Shown: positions 8,931 through 17,758 of the stretch, in pieces
Layout: the number at the start of each line of letters is the position of its first letter
Numbering within the stretch: position 1 is the first letter of the stretch
Assembly: GCA_049972525.1 (NCBI GenBank)
Contig: JBMFKI010000003.1
Location: 53,032-117,031 of the forward strand
Direction of reading: 5' to 3'
From: JAVZLQ01 sp049972525
GTDB lineage: Archaea; Thermoproteota; Bathyarchaeia; Bathyarchaeales; Bathycorpusculaceae
Length of the DNA stretch: 64,000 nucleotides
Program-made: the position numbers and the translations under genes
The notes under the pieces: generated by a model
The model's input: only the letters and a program-made list of their open reading frames with translations
What the model was told of the DNA's origin: nothing
Databases searched by the model: none

Positions 8931-9725
8931 TCAACTTTTTCTCCTTATTTTATATCTTCTACCTTTTCGTAAATATTCACCATAAATTAATGCGGATAGT
9001 GCCGAAATCCAAGCTGCAATATTTTGAAATGCAAGATATTTTCCCACAGCATCCAAACCAACTAGCGGACTAATGATCGTTCCGAGAGCCAAAACGCAGT
9101 CTCTGAATGTGGGTGCAAGTGAAATAATGGCGTTGCCTATTGCTGAGAAAAGCCAAAATATCGGTGCTAAAGTTTCTGTTGTTCCTTTCACGAATCCCAA
9201 AAGCCCTGGATTGTTTTGGTAGGCGCTTGTAACTGCTTCATATATTAGTCTTGGGTATGCCAAAAGGGAAACCGTGAAAGCGAAAATAATGAATAATAAT
9301 GAAACTGTTAAAGCGCTTTTTATTGCGACTTTCATGATTTTCTGCTGAATGTGAGCAGAACCCTTAATCTTCAATCTTGCTCCTAATCTACTCAAGACTG
9401 AAGTTTTATTTTCCTTCCCCCTCTTTACAACTGCCACAAACTTTCTTTTTGCGAGTTCTTGGGGCTTTGTTGCCATGCACCTTGTCAAATATGTCCAGCT
9501 AAAGGTTAGCGTAATAACCACAGCTGCTGGGATTAGGTGGAAAAGCGGGCTTATTACGCCGAATATTCGGTCTTCCGGATTTTCTATAGCACCTAAACTT
9601 TCGGCATAAAATACGATCGCGTATTCGATGAGACTTGCCAATAATAGGAAGAGGAGTATTGAAATTGTTCCCCTTAATGATGTCCAACGAACTATCGCTG
9701 TTTTTTGAGGTTTTTGTGTTGCCAA
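8931..9725 (-). CDS. Hypothetical multi-spanning membrane protein
   Basis: A 264-residue protein with about six hydrophobic helices in two groups: residues 20-85 and 135-255, separated by a basic cytoplasmic stretch (residues 88-130, rich in Lys and Arg). The N-terminus MATQKPQKTAIVRW and the C-terminal tail KGRRYKIRRKS are both strongly basic, suggesting both ends are inside. I do not recognise a family and no catalytic motif is visible. It lies just upstream of the endonuclease IV-like gene on the same strand and may be co-transcribed with it. Confidence 0.75.
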   Translation of the reverse strand: MATQKPQKTAIVRWTSLRGTISILLFLLLASLIEYAIVFYAESLGAIENPEDRIFGVISPLFHLIPAAVVITLTFSWTYLTRCMATKPQELAKRKFVAVVKRGKENKTSVLSRLGARLKIKGSAHIQQKIMKVAIKSALTVSLLFIIFAFTVSLLAYPRLIYEAVTSAYQNNPGLLGFVKGTTETLAPIFWLFSAIGNAIISLAPTFRDCVLALGTIISPLVGLDAVGKYLAFQNIAAWISALSALIYGEYLRKGRRYKIRRKS

Positions 9726-9803
9726 TGAATCACCATTTCTCTGCTAATCTCATATAACGCATTTGAATATGAGTATTCCCATTAAAAAACGTGACTGTCA
9801 TTT

Positions 9804-9962
9804 TTAGGTTAGTGGGAATTCATGTCCGCATTTCGGACATTTTGCCATTCCACATTGTACGGAGGATGGGCAGCCAGAACATGCAAATGCTCTGCCATAA
9901 CTTATGTCAAAGGTGAAACCGCACTTCGGGCAGGTAATTAGACGCTTTGTTTGTGTTTTCAT
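9804..9962 (-). CDS. Small zinc-ribbon protein
   Basis: A 52-residue protein with three cysteine clusters: ITCPKCGFTF, ACSGCPSS followed by QCGMAKCPKCGHEF. The first and last CPKCG knuckles form a zinc ribbon; the central CSGC plus a lone Cys could hold a second metal or an Fe-S centre. I chose the ATG at 9962 because the longer frame adds eleven residues unlike the family pattern. Function unknown. It is divergent from the TackOD1-domain gene at 10108. Confidence 0.65.
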   Translation of the reverse strand: MKTQTKRLITCPKCGFTFDISYGRAFACSGCPSSVQCGMAKCPKCGHEFPLT

Positions 9963-10107
9963 TTTAGTCGCTTTCCATATTGTTATAACTAACAACTTTT
10001 TGAAGGCTTTAAAGTTTATGTGAAAATCTTAAAAAATAAATCATTAAATATCATTTAGTTATAGTGTGTATGTTTGCTGTTGCAAAATTGATTAGTCTGG
10101 GAAAAGA

Positions 10108-11091
10108 ATGCTGAAATCTGATAAGTTGGAGCGTTTAGAGCTTTACAAAGACTGCAATACGCAGGTTTTTCTAAACAAGTTTCTGAGCGGTGAAATAATT
10201 GAGCTTGAACCAGTGTATGACCCTAAAATCGGTTATCATTATCCGCCTGTGGAAGCAATTGTTGGCGGCACCTCAAGTGCTGAGGCTTTTTTGGATAAAC
10301 TTTATACGGCTGGAATACTTGAAAGGCGACTTTATGACAAAATCATCTATTGTCCCAAGTGTGGCTCTGCAAACACTTCTGTCCGCTATTGTTGCCCCTA
10401 CTGCAAGTCCTTTAATATCCAAAGAAGCGCCTTAATTGAGCATGTCAAATGCGGTTACATGGATGTGGAGGAAAATTACAAAAAAGGGAGTAAGCTTGTC
10501 TGTCCAAAGTGCCACGAAGAATTGAAAAAGTTGGATGTTGATTATAGAAAGGCTGGAACATGGTGCACGTGCAGAGATTGCAAAAAAAGTTTTGACATCC
10601 CAGTTGTTACACATTTTTGCAGAGACTGCCACGATAGTTTCACGTTTGAAGACGCCGTTATGAAGGATGTTTATGCTTACAGCCTAAAAGAAGAAGCAAA
10701 AGAAGAAGCGGCGCGTGGATGGGTTATAATTTCGCCAATAAGAGAATTTCTCGTTGAAAACGGATTCAAAGTTGAAAGTCCAGCATTTGTTAAAGGCAAA
10801 TCTGGGGCAAATCACATGTTTGACATAGTGGCTTATGAAGGAAAAACTGCGAGGAAAATGAGCGTGATTGATGTTGCAATGTCTGCTGAAAACACGGTTT
10901 CTGAACAGCCAGTTATCGCTTTGTTTGCAAAAGTATTTGATGTTTCTCCAGATCATGCTTATTTGATCGCCATTCCGAAAATAAATGATAACGGGAAAAA
11001 GATGGCTGAGCTATACAACATTCGCGTGTTGGAAGTCAAAAACCAGAAAGAGGCAATTAAGGTGTTAAAGGAAGAGATGATTAGGGAGTAA
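10108..11091 (+). CDS. TackOD1-domain protein with nuclease-like C-terminal domain
   Basis: A 327-residue soluble protein. Residues about 65-195 form a Cys-rich region with repeated CPKC, CPYC, CPKCH, CTCRDC and CRDCH knuckles and the IEHVKCGY segment, which I recognise as the TackOD1 output domain known from TACK archaea, where it occurs on signalling proteins. Residues about 210-327 (IREFLVENGFKV, then HMFDIVA, then SVIDVAMSA) resemble a restriction-endonuclease-like alpha/beta fold; the catalytic Lys expected after the second acidic strand is missing, so it is probably a binding rather than cutting domain. This second assignment is inference. The gene converges with the pilus operon, overlapping its end by 11 bases, and shares an 11-base upstream motif with it. 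Confidence 0.8.
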   Translation: MLKSDKLERLELYKDCNTQVFLNKFLSGEIIELEPVYDPKIGYHYPPVEAIVGGTSSAEAFLDKLYTAGILERRLYDKIIYCPKCGSANTSVRYCCPYCKSFNIQRSALIEHVKCGYMDVEENYKKGSKLVCPKCHEELKKLDVDYRKAGTWCTCRDCKKSFDIPVVTHFCRDCHDSFTFEDAVMKDVYAYSLKEEAKEEAARGWVIISPIREFLVENGFKVESPAFVKGKSGANHMFDIVAYEGKTARKMSVIDVAMSAENTVSEQPVIALFAKVFDVSPDHAYLIAIPKINDNGKKMAELYNIRVLEVKNQKEAIKVLKEEMIRE

Positions 11092-13126
11092 AAACCGCGA
11101 TGTTTCCCCTCTCGGTAACTATTTTGGCTATAAAACCTCCTTCTGGAAGCTGAATGTCTGCCCTTATGTAAGAAGCTTCGTTTCCAGAGTCTACGAAGAA
11201 GTTTGCATCGTAACGTTCGTGATTTGTTGATTTGAGAATCCAGATGGCGATTACGTGAAGAGTTAATGAGCCACTGTTTTTGATGCTTAAGCTTGTACCG
11301 TTTATCAGCGCTCTAACTCCAAAGAAATCAATTTCCATTACTGTTTGCTCCAAATCTAGATTCGCATCACAAAACTTCACTTTTATTGTGCCGTTGCTGC
11401 TAACATATTCTCGCCACGCGTCCATTAAGTTTACCGTATAATTTTCAAATTCTGTAGTGTCTGTTGGTGTAATTAAGCCTATTTCATTGTATTCTCCGCT
11501 TGTCCAGTTATATGCCTTTAAAAACCAATTTTCAGACGTGTCGCTTGCTCTACAGCTTAATTGAATTTCAATAGCGTTTATATATGGCAGCGGATAGGTT
11601 GATGTATTCAAAGTGAAGTCTCCTACGATGCTGAGGCTGTACGTATCCTCTAATTCAGCTTTTAACTCAACCCAGTCAACCTTTAAATCAAACGGAGTTG
11701 ATGTCGTCTTTACGCCTTTAATTTTCAATTTCCATTCGCCTGTAGTCGCATTTCTAAAATCTGTTGGGTTAACAGTTATCGTTTGATTATTATTTGCGTC
11801 TGTTGTCCCTATCGTGTCGTTCATGTAGCCGTAGACGTCTCCGCTTGTTGGATACTTTCCAGCAGTGTAATTGTATATTTGAAATATCGTAGTCACGTTA
11901 TCAGTTGTAAAGCTGCAGTCTATCGTCCATGTGAGTTTAGTCCAATTTGGGTTGCTGGATGTTCCAGCGAATTCAACCTCGGCAGTGTATTCAACTGGAA
12001 TCATGCTTGGTGTAATAACAGCGCCTATCGCCACCCAACTTGCGGTGCTACTTGTTGTCCATGACATTGTTGCGGTTCCTTGCGTGACCGTTTTATCGCT
12101 TCCCCTTCCTTTCCATCTTTGTCCAGTTTGTGACCAACGATTAGTTTGCCCTGATCCTTCAGAAACGCTGTATGTTGAGGTTCTATACGACATCATGCTG
12201 GCATAAAGAAGCTTATTATAACTGCCAGTTGGCGATAAGCTAATTGACTGCGTAGTTCCTGACCCCTTCATAGTTTCGCTAACTTGAATCGGATTTGTTT
12301 GGTTCACATTAAAGTACGATGTTGAGCCGCCAACTGCAAGGGTTGAAGCTGAAAAAGTAACACTGATAGTTTTTGTTCCAGGTGTGGGGTTCACTAGACA
12401 ATACAGGAAGCTTCTTACCATTGGAGGAGTTGTGTAAGCATCTGTGGCAACAAGAGTCAGCGTATTACTTCCATATGTGATGTTTGTAACATTTGCCAAT
12501 GTTGCGGTGCTGAAAACACCTATACTAACAAGTAAAAGTCTTTCCTCTCCAGTTCCGATAGTGTGAGTCCAAGACATTGAAGAGGCCGCAGATGTAAGCA
12601 CTGTAGAGTTTGCCGAATCAAAAGTCACAGTTTGATATCCAGAATAAGCACTTGCATAGCTCCGGAAATCCATGTAAATACTATCATCTGATTGAAGGCT
12701 TACTGTTGAACCTGAGACATAAGCGGTGTCTCCATCCAGCGTATAATTGGATGGGTTGGATGAGTTATAACACGATGTTGTATTTTCCTCTATAAAAGTT
12801 TCGGAGATTCCATCAGCTGTCTGCGTGTCAATGTAACTTCCATTCACACGGCTTCCACTTTCAACGGCAAATTCATCTTTGCTTGTGAACCATGGAGAAT
12901 GTGTTACGCGTTCAACACTTGTTATTTCAGCCTTTTCTTGCATTTTTTCCCAGTCGAACTGGTTCATCTGATAACTCCATAAAATCACGTTTGACACTAC
13001 CATGACTATTAGGATTAGGCTTAGCATCACAACTATCACGTTACTTATGCCCTTTTTCGCTTGTTTAAATTTTCTAAGGAGTCTTGTAATATTCTGCAAT
13101 ATGGGTTCCTCTTCTTGTGACAACAT
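11081..13126 (-). CDS. Large secreted pilin-like protein with class III signal
   Basis: A 681-residue surface protein, last gene of the pilus operon. Near residue 25 the sequence KKGISNVIVVMLSL is a type IV prepilin signal: basic residues, cleavage after Gly, then a hydrophobic helix. The rest is Ser/Thr/Asn-rich with beta-sandwich-like repeats and many N-glycosylation sequons, fitting an adhesin at the pilus tip or a filament-anchored subunit. The ATG overlaps the preceding pilin gene by 53 bases; a TTG at 13099 would shorten the leader to 16 residues and is a good alternative start. The large size sets it apart from ordinary pilins. Confidence 0.8.
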   Translation of the reverse strand: MLSQEEEPILQNITRLLRKFKQAKKGISNVIVVMLSLILIVMVVSNVILWSYQMNQFDWEKMQEKAEITSVERVTHSPWFTSKDEFAVESGSRVNGSYIDTQTADGISETFIEENTTSCYNSSNPSNYTLDGDTAYVSGSTVSLQSDDSIYMDFRSYASAYSGYQTVTFDSANSTVLTSAASSMSWTHTIGTGEERLLLVSIGVFSTATLANVTNITYGSNTLTLVATDAYTTPPMVRSFLYCLVNPTPGTKTISVTFSASTLAVGGSTSYFNVNQTNPIQVSETMKGSGTTQSISLSPTGSYNKLLYASMMSYRTSTYSVSEGSGQTNRWSQTGQRWKGRGSDKTVTQGTATMSWTTSSTASWVAIGAVITPSMIPVEYTAEVEFAGTSSNPNWTKLTWTIDCSFTTDNVTTIFQIYNYTAGKYPTSGDVYGYMNDTIGTTDANNNQTITVNPTDFRNATTGEWKLKIKGVKTTSTPFDLKVDWVELKAELEDTYSLSIVGDFTLNTSTYPLPYINAIEIQLSCRASDTSENWFLKAYNWTSGEYNEIGLITPTDTTEFENYTVNLMDAWREYVSSNGTIKVKFCDANLDLEQTVMEIDFFGVRALINGTSLSIKNSGSLTLHVIAIWILKSTNHERYDANFFVDSGNEASYIRADIQLPEGGFIAKIVTERGNIAVFTP

Positions 13127-13493
13127 CTATGTAGTATAGGTTTCCACTTGTCCAAACGTAACTTGAAACGTTAAGCCAACAGTGTTCACCTAATTCTAGG
13201 TGGAGGGGTGAGCTGAAGGATTGTGGCGTATGGTTAATGTATAACCCAGAAATGTCGACGGCGACTTTTCCGACATTTTGGATATAAATGTGAATGTTGC
13301 CCGTTGAATTGTTAAACCACACGTCCTCTATAATTACGCGTTCGCTCATAGTTTCCCGAAGGTTAGTTGTAATGACATATGTTGCAGTGGTGGCAATCGC
13401 CATCGCCGCTACAGCTACAACTGTGAGCAGTAGGTTACTGAGTACGGGAGTTATTGCCTTCTTGTTCTTGAGAAACTGCCTTCGCATAGTCAT
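13074..13493 (-). CDS. Type IV pilin-like protein
   Basis: A 139-residue prepilin. Residues 1-12 are basic, then KKAITPVLSNLLLTVV gives the class III signal (cleavage after Ala) followed by a roughly 24-residue hydrophobic helix that would form the filament core. The remaining beta-rich domain contains NNSTGNIHIYIQN, similar to archaeal pilins in which a C-terminal beta sheet follows. It lies between the TadC-like genes and the large pilin-like gene, which fits a minor or major pilin of this pilus system. Confidence 0.85.
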   Translation of the reverse strand: MTMRRQFLKNKKAITPVLSNLLLTVVAVAAMAIATTATYVITTNLRETMSERVIIEDVWFNNSTGNIHIYIQNVGKVAVDISGLYINHTPQSFSSPLHLELGEHCWLNVSSYVWTSGNLYYIDVVTRRGTHIAEYYKTP

Positions 13494-13501
13494 TTTTCAC
13501 C

Positions 13502-14329
13502 TCATAGAAAAAGTTTTAGGGCTATGTATCCGCTGAGCATCATTATCAAGCTATGTTTAAGACCAGCATTTACCGTTCCCTCACCCATTTTTCCAGCGAT
13601 AAGCCCTCCAAAGAGGCCCTGAATTACTGTCATGTGGAAGAATAAGCGCTTCGTCTCCTCTGGGGACATAACTGCAGCTCCAAGAGTTGGTAGTCCCTCT
13701 ATACTTGCGAAGAAGGATTTGAAAAGTAGTATTACCGTGAAGAGGAAAACAAAGTAGGCTACATAGATTATTGCTATGTATGGTCTTGTCTGGTTGCACC
13801 TCTCCTTATCCAAGAGAAGAGTGGTTTGTATAAATTTGCCAGTTGGAGCAAAAACCTTTTCCACATGCCCTCCAGAACGACTTGCCTCGATTATCAGTGG
13901 CACAGTTCTCTGCATAAGCACAGTGTTAACCCGCTTACTTAAAGTCAAAAGAGCTTCTTCAAAAGTCATGCCCCAAGAAATCTGTGCAGTCATCTTTTTT
14001 AGTTCACTTGTCAATGGACCATAGTTTCTCTTTGCTACCTCTTCCAGAGCTTGTGGAAGCGTCATTCCAGTTTCTTGGGCTTGAACTATGCTTCTGAAGA
14101 GATCTGGTAGGTGCTCGTCTACGGCTTTTCGCCACTTAAGGTCAATGTAGTTTAAGATTGCTGGTGGAAATATGCCAACTATTAATGCGAAGAAAACAAA
14201 TTCGTCGAAGACTCGCGTACCCCAAAAACTGAAAAATGCAAAAACAATTATGGCGAAGGCTATTAAAATGGAGGTGATCCACGCAAGTTTTTTGTAGTGT
14301 TCATTTATTTTCGGCATTTTCCCTACCAT
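13502..14329 (-). CDS. TadC/FlaJ-like pilus assembly membrane protein (second copy)
   Basis: Inner-membrane platform protein of the type II secretion F family, 275 residues. It has two N-terminal helices, a cytoplasmic helical domain with ALEEVAKRNYGPLTSELK and a GMTFEEALLTL segment typical of GspF domains, and at least two C-terminal helices. It overlaps the upstream paralogue by 7 bases. Archaeal pilus loci of Tad type often have two such half-size proteins that work as a pair with the ATPase; this is that arrangement. Confidence 0.87.
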   Translation of the reverse strand: MVGKMPKINEHYKKLAWITSILIAFAIIVFAFFSFWGTRVFDEFVFFALIVGIFPPAILNYIDLKWRKAVDEHLPDLFRSIVQAQETGMTLPQALEEVAKRNYGPLTSELKKMTAQISWGMTFEEALLTLSKRVNTVLMQRTVPLIIEASRSGGHVEKVFAPTGKFIQTTLLLDKERCNQTRPYIAIIYVAYFVFLFTVILLFKSFFASIEGLPTLGAAVMSPEETKRLFFHMTVIQGLFGGLIAGKMGEGTVNAGLKHSLIMMLSGYIALKLFL

Positions 14330-15309
14330 TTCGGTGAGACAGCATCTAAAATTATTAGGAATGTTATGGAACCCAACGGTATTCCAACGTAGGTTAAAAT
14401 GTCTAGCAGAATGTCTGGTCCCAGTGCGCCTAAACTTCCACCGAGCATACCCATGACGGCAAGCATTATGACGAATAATAGCGGCCCTGTTACGAGTACT
14501 GCCACGTAAAACTCTGATAAAATTGACAGAGTGTCCGAAAATTTGCGTAGGGTTATCCGTTTCAGCTTCATGTACTGCGTGGATTTTTCGCGGAGGTAAC
14601 TCGCCAAGTTGCCGCCAGAATGTATCGTTGAAATAAATCCTTCCAGCATTTCGCGAAATCTTTTCGAAGGCGTTAATTTCGAAGTTTCTTCTAGAGCTGA
14701 AATTATGTCCGAACCAAAGAGGTTAATGTTTCTGACGATATTCTTCGCTTCGTTTGAAATTGCGAGTGGCGGACTTAAATTTGAGAGTGAATAGAAAATC
14801 TTTTCTGGTGAGACTCCAGCGCTTGAAAGTATCGCCATATAACCAGTTGTGAAGGGCAACTCGTCTTCTAGGTCTCTTTTAACTTTGTCCGCTCGATAGA
14901 GTGGGTATATGTAAAAGCCAATTATCACAAACGCGCATGCAAATAGGCTTCCGCCAATTCCAAACATTAGGGCTGGCAATATTGGAAGTTTGAAGCTGAA
15001 GAAAAGCATTGATGGAATTATCGTCATAGCAGTTAGCGAAAGTAGAAGTGCGGTGAAAACGGTTAAGCTAACGTAGGCTTTAAAGCTCACTTTAAGACCA
15101 GACTTCTGCAAGTTTAGGTCTAAATCCCTGAAAAGTGGCAAAATTCGTCCTGTTTTTTCTCCAATGAACTTGTAGGCCACGGAATACAACTCTGTTTTCT
15201 GTACATTTTCGGATTTAACTGCCGACTTTCTATCTAATGGACCTTTAAGAAGTGTTTTCAAACGTATGAAAAACTGTTTAATTTTTTCTAGGGCTTCATG
15301 TACTTTCAT
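14323..15309 (-). CDS. TadC/FlaJ-like pilus assembly membrane protein (first copy)
   Basis: 328-residue F-family platform protein. A basic cytoplasmic N-terminus (1-90) precedes a pair of membrane helices, a central cytoplasmic helical domain carrying AILSSAGVSPEKIFYSL and FISTIHSGGNLASYL (the GspF-type signature), and two C-terminal helices. It overlaps the ATPase gene by 4 bases and the second TadC-like gene by 7 bases, so the three should be produced in fixed ratio. It anchors the ATPase and drives pilin insertion. Confidence 0.88.
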   Translation of the reverse strand: MKVHEALEKIKQFFIRLKTLLKGPLDRKSAVKSENVQKTELYSVAYKFIGEKTGRILPLFRDLDLNLQKSGLKVSFKAYVSLTVFTALLLSLTAMTIIPSMLFFSFKLPILPALMFGIGGSLFACAFVIIGFYIYPLYRADKVKRDLEDELPFTTGYMAILSSAGVSPEKIFYSLSNLSPPLAISNEAKNIVRNINLFGSDIISALEETSKLTPSKRFREMLEGFISTIHSGGNLASYLREKSTQYMKLKRITLRKFSDTLSILSEFYVAVLVTGPLLFVIMLAVMGMLGGSLGALGPDILLDILTYVGIPLGSITFLIILDAVSPKW

Positions 15310-16865
15310 TTCAGCCCAACCCTCGCCTTTTGAAAGATCCTGTTCGGATTCGCATAATATTCGCGAATCACGTTCGCTACGTCTGTATAACGCCTAATAC
15401 CCTCACGAACCATCCATTCCAAAACAGTTTTCCTTTTATGCAGTTCACGTCTAATTTCTTCTTCGCTTATGCCCGCTTTTCTCATATGTCTTTTCAAAAG
15501 TGTGCTGTGACCTGAAAATGCAAACCTATCTTCGCGTGGATTCCATCGGAAAACATCCTCTGTTAATATGTTCTTTCTTTCAGGGTCAGTTCCAACAACT
15601 TCGGCTGTTGTGCTTGCTCTTCTAGCTGGTCTCCCCTCAATTTCAGTTCTGGTCATCACCATTATGACGCTTGTCATAGCGATAAGCGACTTCGGGATAT
15701 TCATCGGTTCAGATTCCAGCCTATTTATGACCGCTTCAACTGATTCAGCGTGTATTGTGCTCATTCCTAGGTGGCCTGTTGCCATGGCTTGGAACAGCGT
15801 GTAGGCTTCTTCTCCACGGACTTCGCCGACTATTATGTAGTCTGGTCTTTGTCTGACAGCAGCCTTTAGCAAGTCGAAAAGTGTTATGGTGCCACTTTTT
15901 TTGTCTTCATGTCCAAAACCTAACCTTACTACTGATGGTATCCAATTTTCATGTGGCAGATTAAGCTCTTGCGTGTCTTCTACACTTACAATTTTCATTT
16001 CTGGTTTTATGAACATGGAGAGACAGTTCAGCATCGTTGTTTTTCCAGCTGCCACACCTCCAGCAACGATTATCGATGCCCTGTTTTCTATTATGTACCA
16101 TAGGTAAGCAGCCATTTCCGAGGAAATAGTGTTGAAGGCGATAAGGTCTGAGATTGTTAATGGGTCAACTCTGAATCGCCTAATTGTGAACGTTGAGCCT
16201 CTACGTGTAACCTCATTTCCGTATGTTAACTGGACTCTGCTGCCGTCAGGTAGGGAAGCGTCCAAAATTGGCGAAGCAACTGATATGTTTTTTCCGGAGA
16301 GATATGCTAGGCGAACTATGAAGGAGTTGAGCTCCGTTTCATCTTTGAATATTATGTTTGTTGGCAAAGATTCGTAAATTCTATGCCAGACGTAGATTGG
16401 TATGTTTACTCCGTCTGCTGATATATCTTCTATAAGGTGGTCTTTCATTAAAGGGTCTATTTTGCCGTAGCCTATGAAGTCCCTTATCACATAATATGTG
16501 AGTTTGTCTATTGCCTCTTGTGGGATTTTTAGGTGATACTTTTTGATTATTTCCTTTGTTTTCCCTATCAGGTAGTTTTCTGCTTTTTCCCTTGTTTCTA
16601 TATCTTTTAAGTTTACGTCAACTTCTTCCATTAGAAATCGTTTTATTTCCTGCAGTTTCTGTTTTTCTTCTTTTTGGAGTGTTGGTTCTATGGCTTCGTA
16701 TGATGTTTTGTGTGTTTCGGGGTCTTTTACTATTGCCGCGTACACGTATGGTTCTTTTATTGGGTAGACTTCTCTGAAGATTGTTGATTTTTTCGGCTTA
16801 TCTTCTATTATTATGCCCATTTCTGATTGTTCAGTCTGCCCTTTGGCTTCTGGTTTTTTCGACAT
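15306..16865 (-). CDS. Type IV pilus / Tad-type secretion ATPase
   Basis: Hexameric motor ATPase of the type II/IV secretion superfamily, 519 residues. Visible parts: N-terminal domain up to about 250, Walker A GGVAAGKTT (about residue 270), Asp/His boxes including VEDTQELNLP, the Walker B-adjacent IIVGEVRGEEA and the HLGMSTIHAESV His box. It is the first gene of the five-gene pilus operon. The repeats in front of it (16880-16917) overlap its TATA element. It is closer to pilus/Tad ATPases than to archaellum FlaI by its neighbours: no archaellum genes are present in the window. Confidence 0.94.
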   Translation of the reverse strand: MSKKPEAKGQTEQSEMGIIIEDKPKKSTIFREVYPIKEPYVYAAIVKDPETHKTSYEAIEPTLQKEEKQKLQEIKRFLMEEVDVNLKDIETREKAENYLIGKTKEIIKKYHLKIPQEAIDKLTYYVIRDFIGYGKIDPLMKDHLIEDISADGVNIPIYVWHRIYESLPTNIIFKDETELNSFIVRLAYLSGKNISVASPILDASLPDGSRVQLTYGNEVTRRGSTFTIRRFRVDPLTISDLIAFNTISSEMAAYLWYIIENRASIIVAGGVAAGKTTMLNCLSMFIKPEMKIVSVEDTQELNLPHENWIPSVVRLGFGHEDKKSGTITLFDLLKAAVRQRPDYIIVGEVRGEEAYTLFQAMATGHLGMSTIHAESVEAVINRLESEPMNIPKSLIAMTSVIMVMTRTEIEGRPARRASTTAEVVGTDPERKNILTEDVFRWNPREDRFAFSGHSTLLKRHMRKAGISEEEIRRELHKRKTVLEWMVREGIRRYTDVANVIREYYANPNRIFQKARVGLK

Positions 16866-16879
16866 TGTACTTTTCCCTT

Positions 16880-16917
16880 TATAGAGTGTATAGTGTGCTT
16901 TTCCTAAATATAGTGTG
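16880..16917 (-). promoter_or_regulatory. Pilus operon promoter with three repeated elements
   Basis: On the plus strand TATAGAGTG (16880), TATAGTGTG (16889) and TATAGTGTG (16909) occur 15-52 bases ahead of the ATPase start; the two identical copies are 20 bases apart, two helical turns. Read on the minus strand the element is CACACTATA, and the outermost copy extends into ACTATATTTAGG, a good TATA box. Repeats placed on a TATA box suggest a repressor operator; no binding protein is identified. Confidence 0.5.
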
Positions 16918-17102
16918 TAGCAAGTCTTAATAAGCTATATGCATGCCTAATCTTTACCAAGCTTAACACTAAACAAACTGAATCCAAGACAAAAAGAGTT
17001 AAAAAATCACTTATACCGTGCTCTTCGCTTCTGCCTCTTCTTTTTCTGTCGTTTCATCCGCTTCTTTTTCCATTTAGCTCGTATCGCCTACACACTCCAG
17101 CG

Positions 17103-17726
17103 CTATTCTATTGTTGCATGCCTACGCTTTAAATCCTCTTCAGTTCGTCCCATTCTATGCATCAATTCAACGACAAGACTATCCAGAAAGACCATGCAGT
17201 TGTTCTCAAATATGCTTCCAAGAGGTGTTAGCGGTTCCCTTTCACCCATTATCTGCCTTGCCAAATAATCTTCTTCCTTCGGCCACCCGCTTTTTGTTCT
17301 TCCTTTTATTGTCACTATATGATCTGCCATTCTTCCAAGTTGAGATTCTGGAAACGATGTTATGGCGATGACGGTTGCACCGATTTCTTTTGCTGCAGCG
17401 CTAGCAGTTAAAACCATCTTTGTTGAGCCTGTTCCTGAAATGGCTATTAACAAGTCTCCTTTTTCCGCTGCTGGCGTTATCGTCTCACCTAGGAAATATA
17501 CGTTAAATCCTAGGTTCATTAGGCGTAGCGCGAAGGCTCTGGCGACAAATCCGCTTCTTCCCATTCCAACTATGAATATTTTCTTGTCTTTCGCCGCCAA
17601 CAGCAACTCGATTAGTCTTTCAACTTCCTTTGCGTTCAATTCCTCCATTGAGCTTTTTATGCCGGCAATTATCTCGTTTGCCGCTGCCTTTAACCACTTC
17701 ACTTTTTCAAGCTCCGAGAAAACCAT
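17103..17726 (-). CDS. hxlB: 6-phospho-3-hexuloisomerase (SIS domain)
   Basis: Converts 3-hexulose-6-phosphate and fructose-6-phosphate into each other; in archaea lacking the oxidative pentose pathway this reversed RuMP route supplies ribulose-5-phosphate. The 207 residues are one SIS domain: IFIVGMGRSGFVARAFA, GETITPA, LIAISGTGSTKMV and the PLTPLGSIFE and RRHATIE motifs that mark hexuloisomerases among SIS proteins. Upstream is the ECF module 32 bases away. Hexulose-phosphate synthase is not in the window; ribose-5-phosphate isomerase is (61466-62170). Confidence 0.92.
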   Translation of the reverse strand: MVFSELEKVKWLKAAANEIIAGIKSSMEELNAKEVERLIELLLAAKDKKIFIVGMGRSGFVARAFALRLMNLGFNVYFLGETITPAAEKGDLLIAISGTGSTKMVLTASAAAKEIGATVIAITSFPESQLGRMADHIVTIKGRTKSGWPKEEDYLARQIMGEREPLTPLGSIFENNCMVFLDSLVVELMHRMGRTEEDLKRRHATIE

Positions 17727-17758
17727 TACAAATGTGTCTGTGTTAAAAGTCTTGCGGT

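Noticed and set aside
17011..17073. A 20-residue acidic reading frame (MEKEADETTEKEEAEAKSTV) on the minus strand before the hexuloisomerase gene
   Set aside because: Very low complexity and short, with no clear ribosome binding site; more likely a chance frame than a gene.
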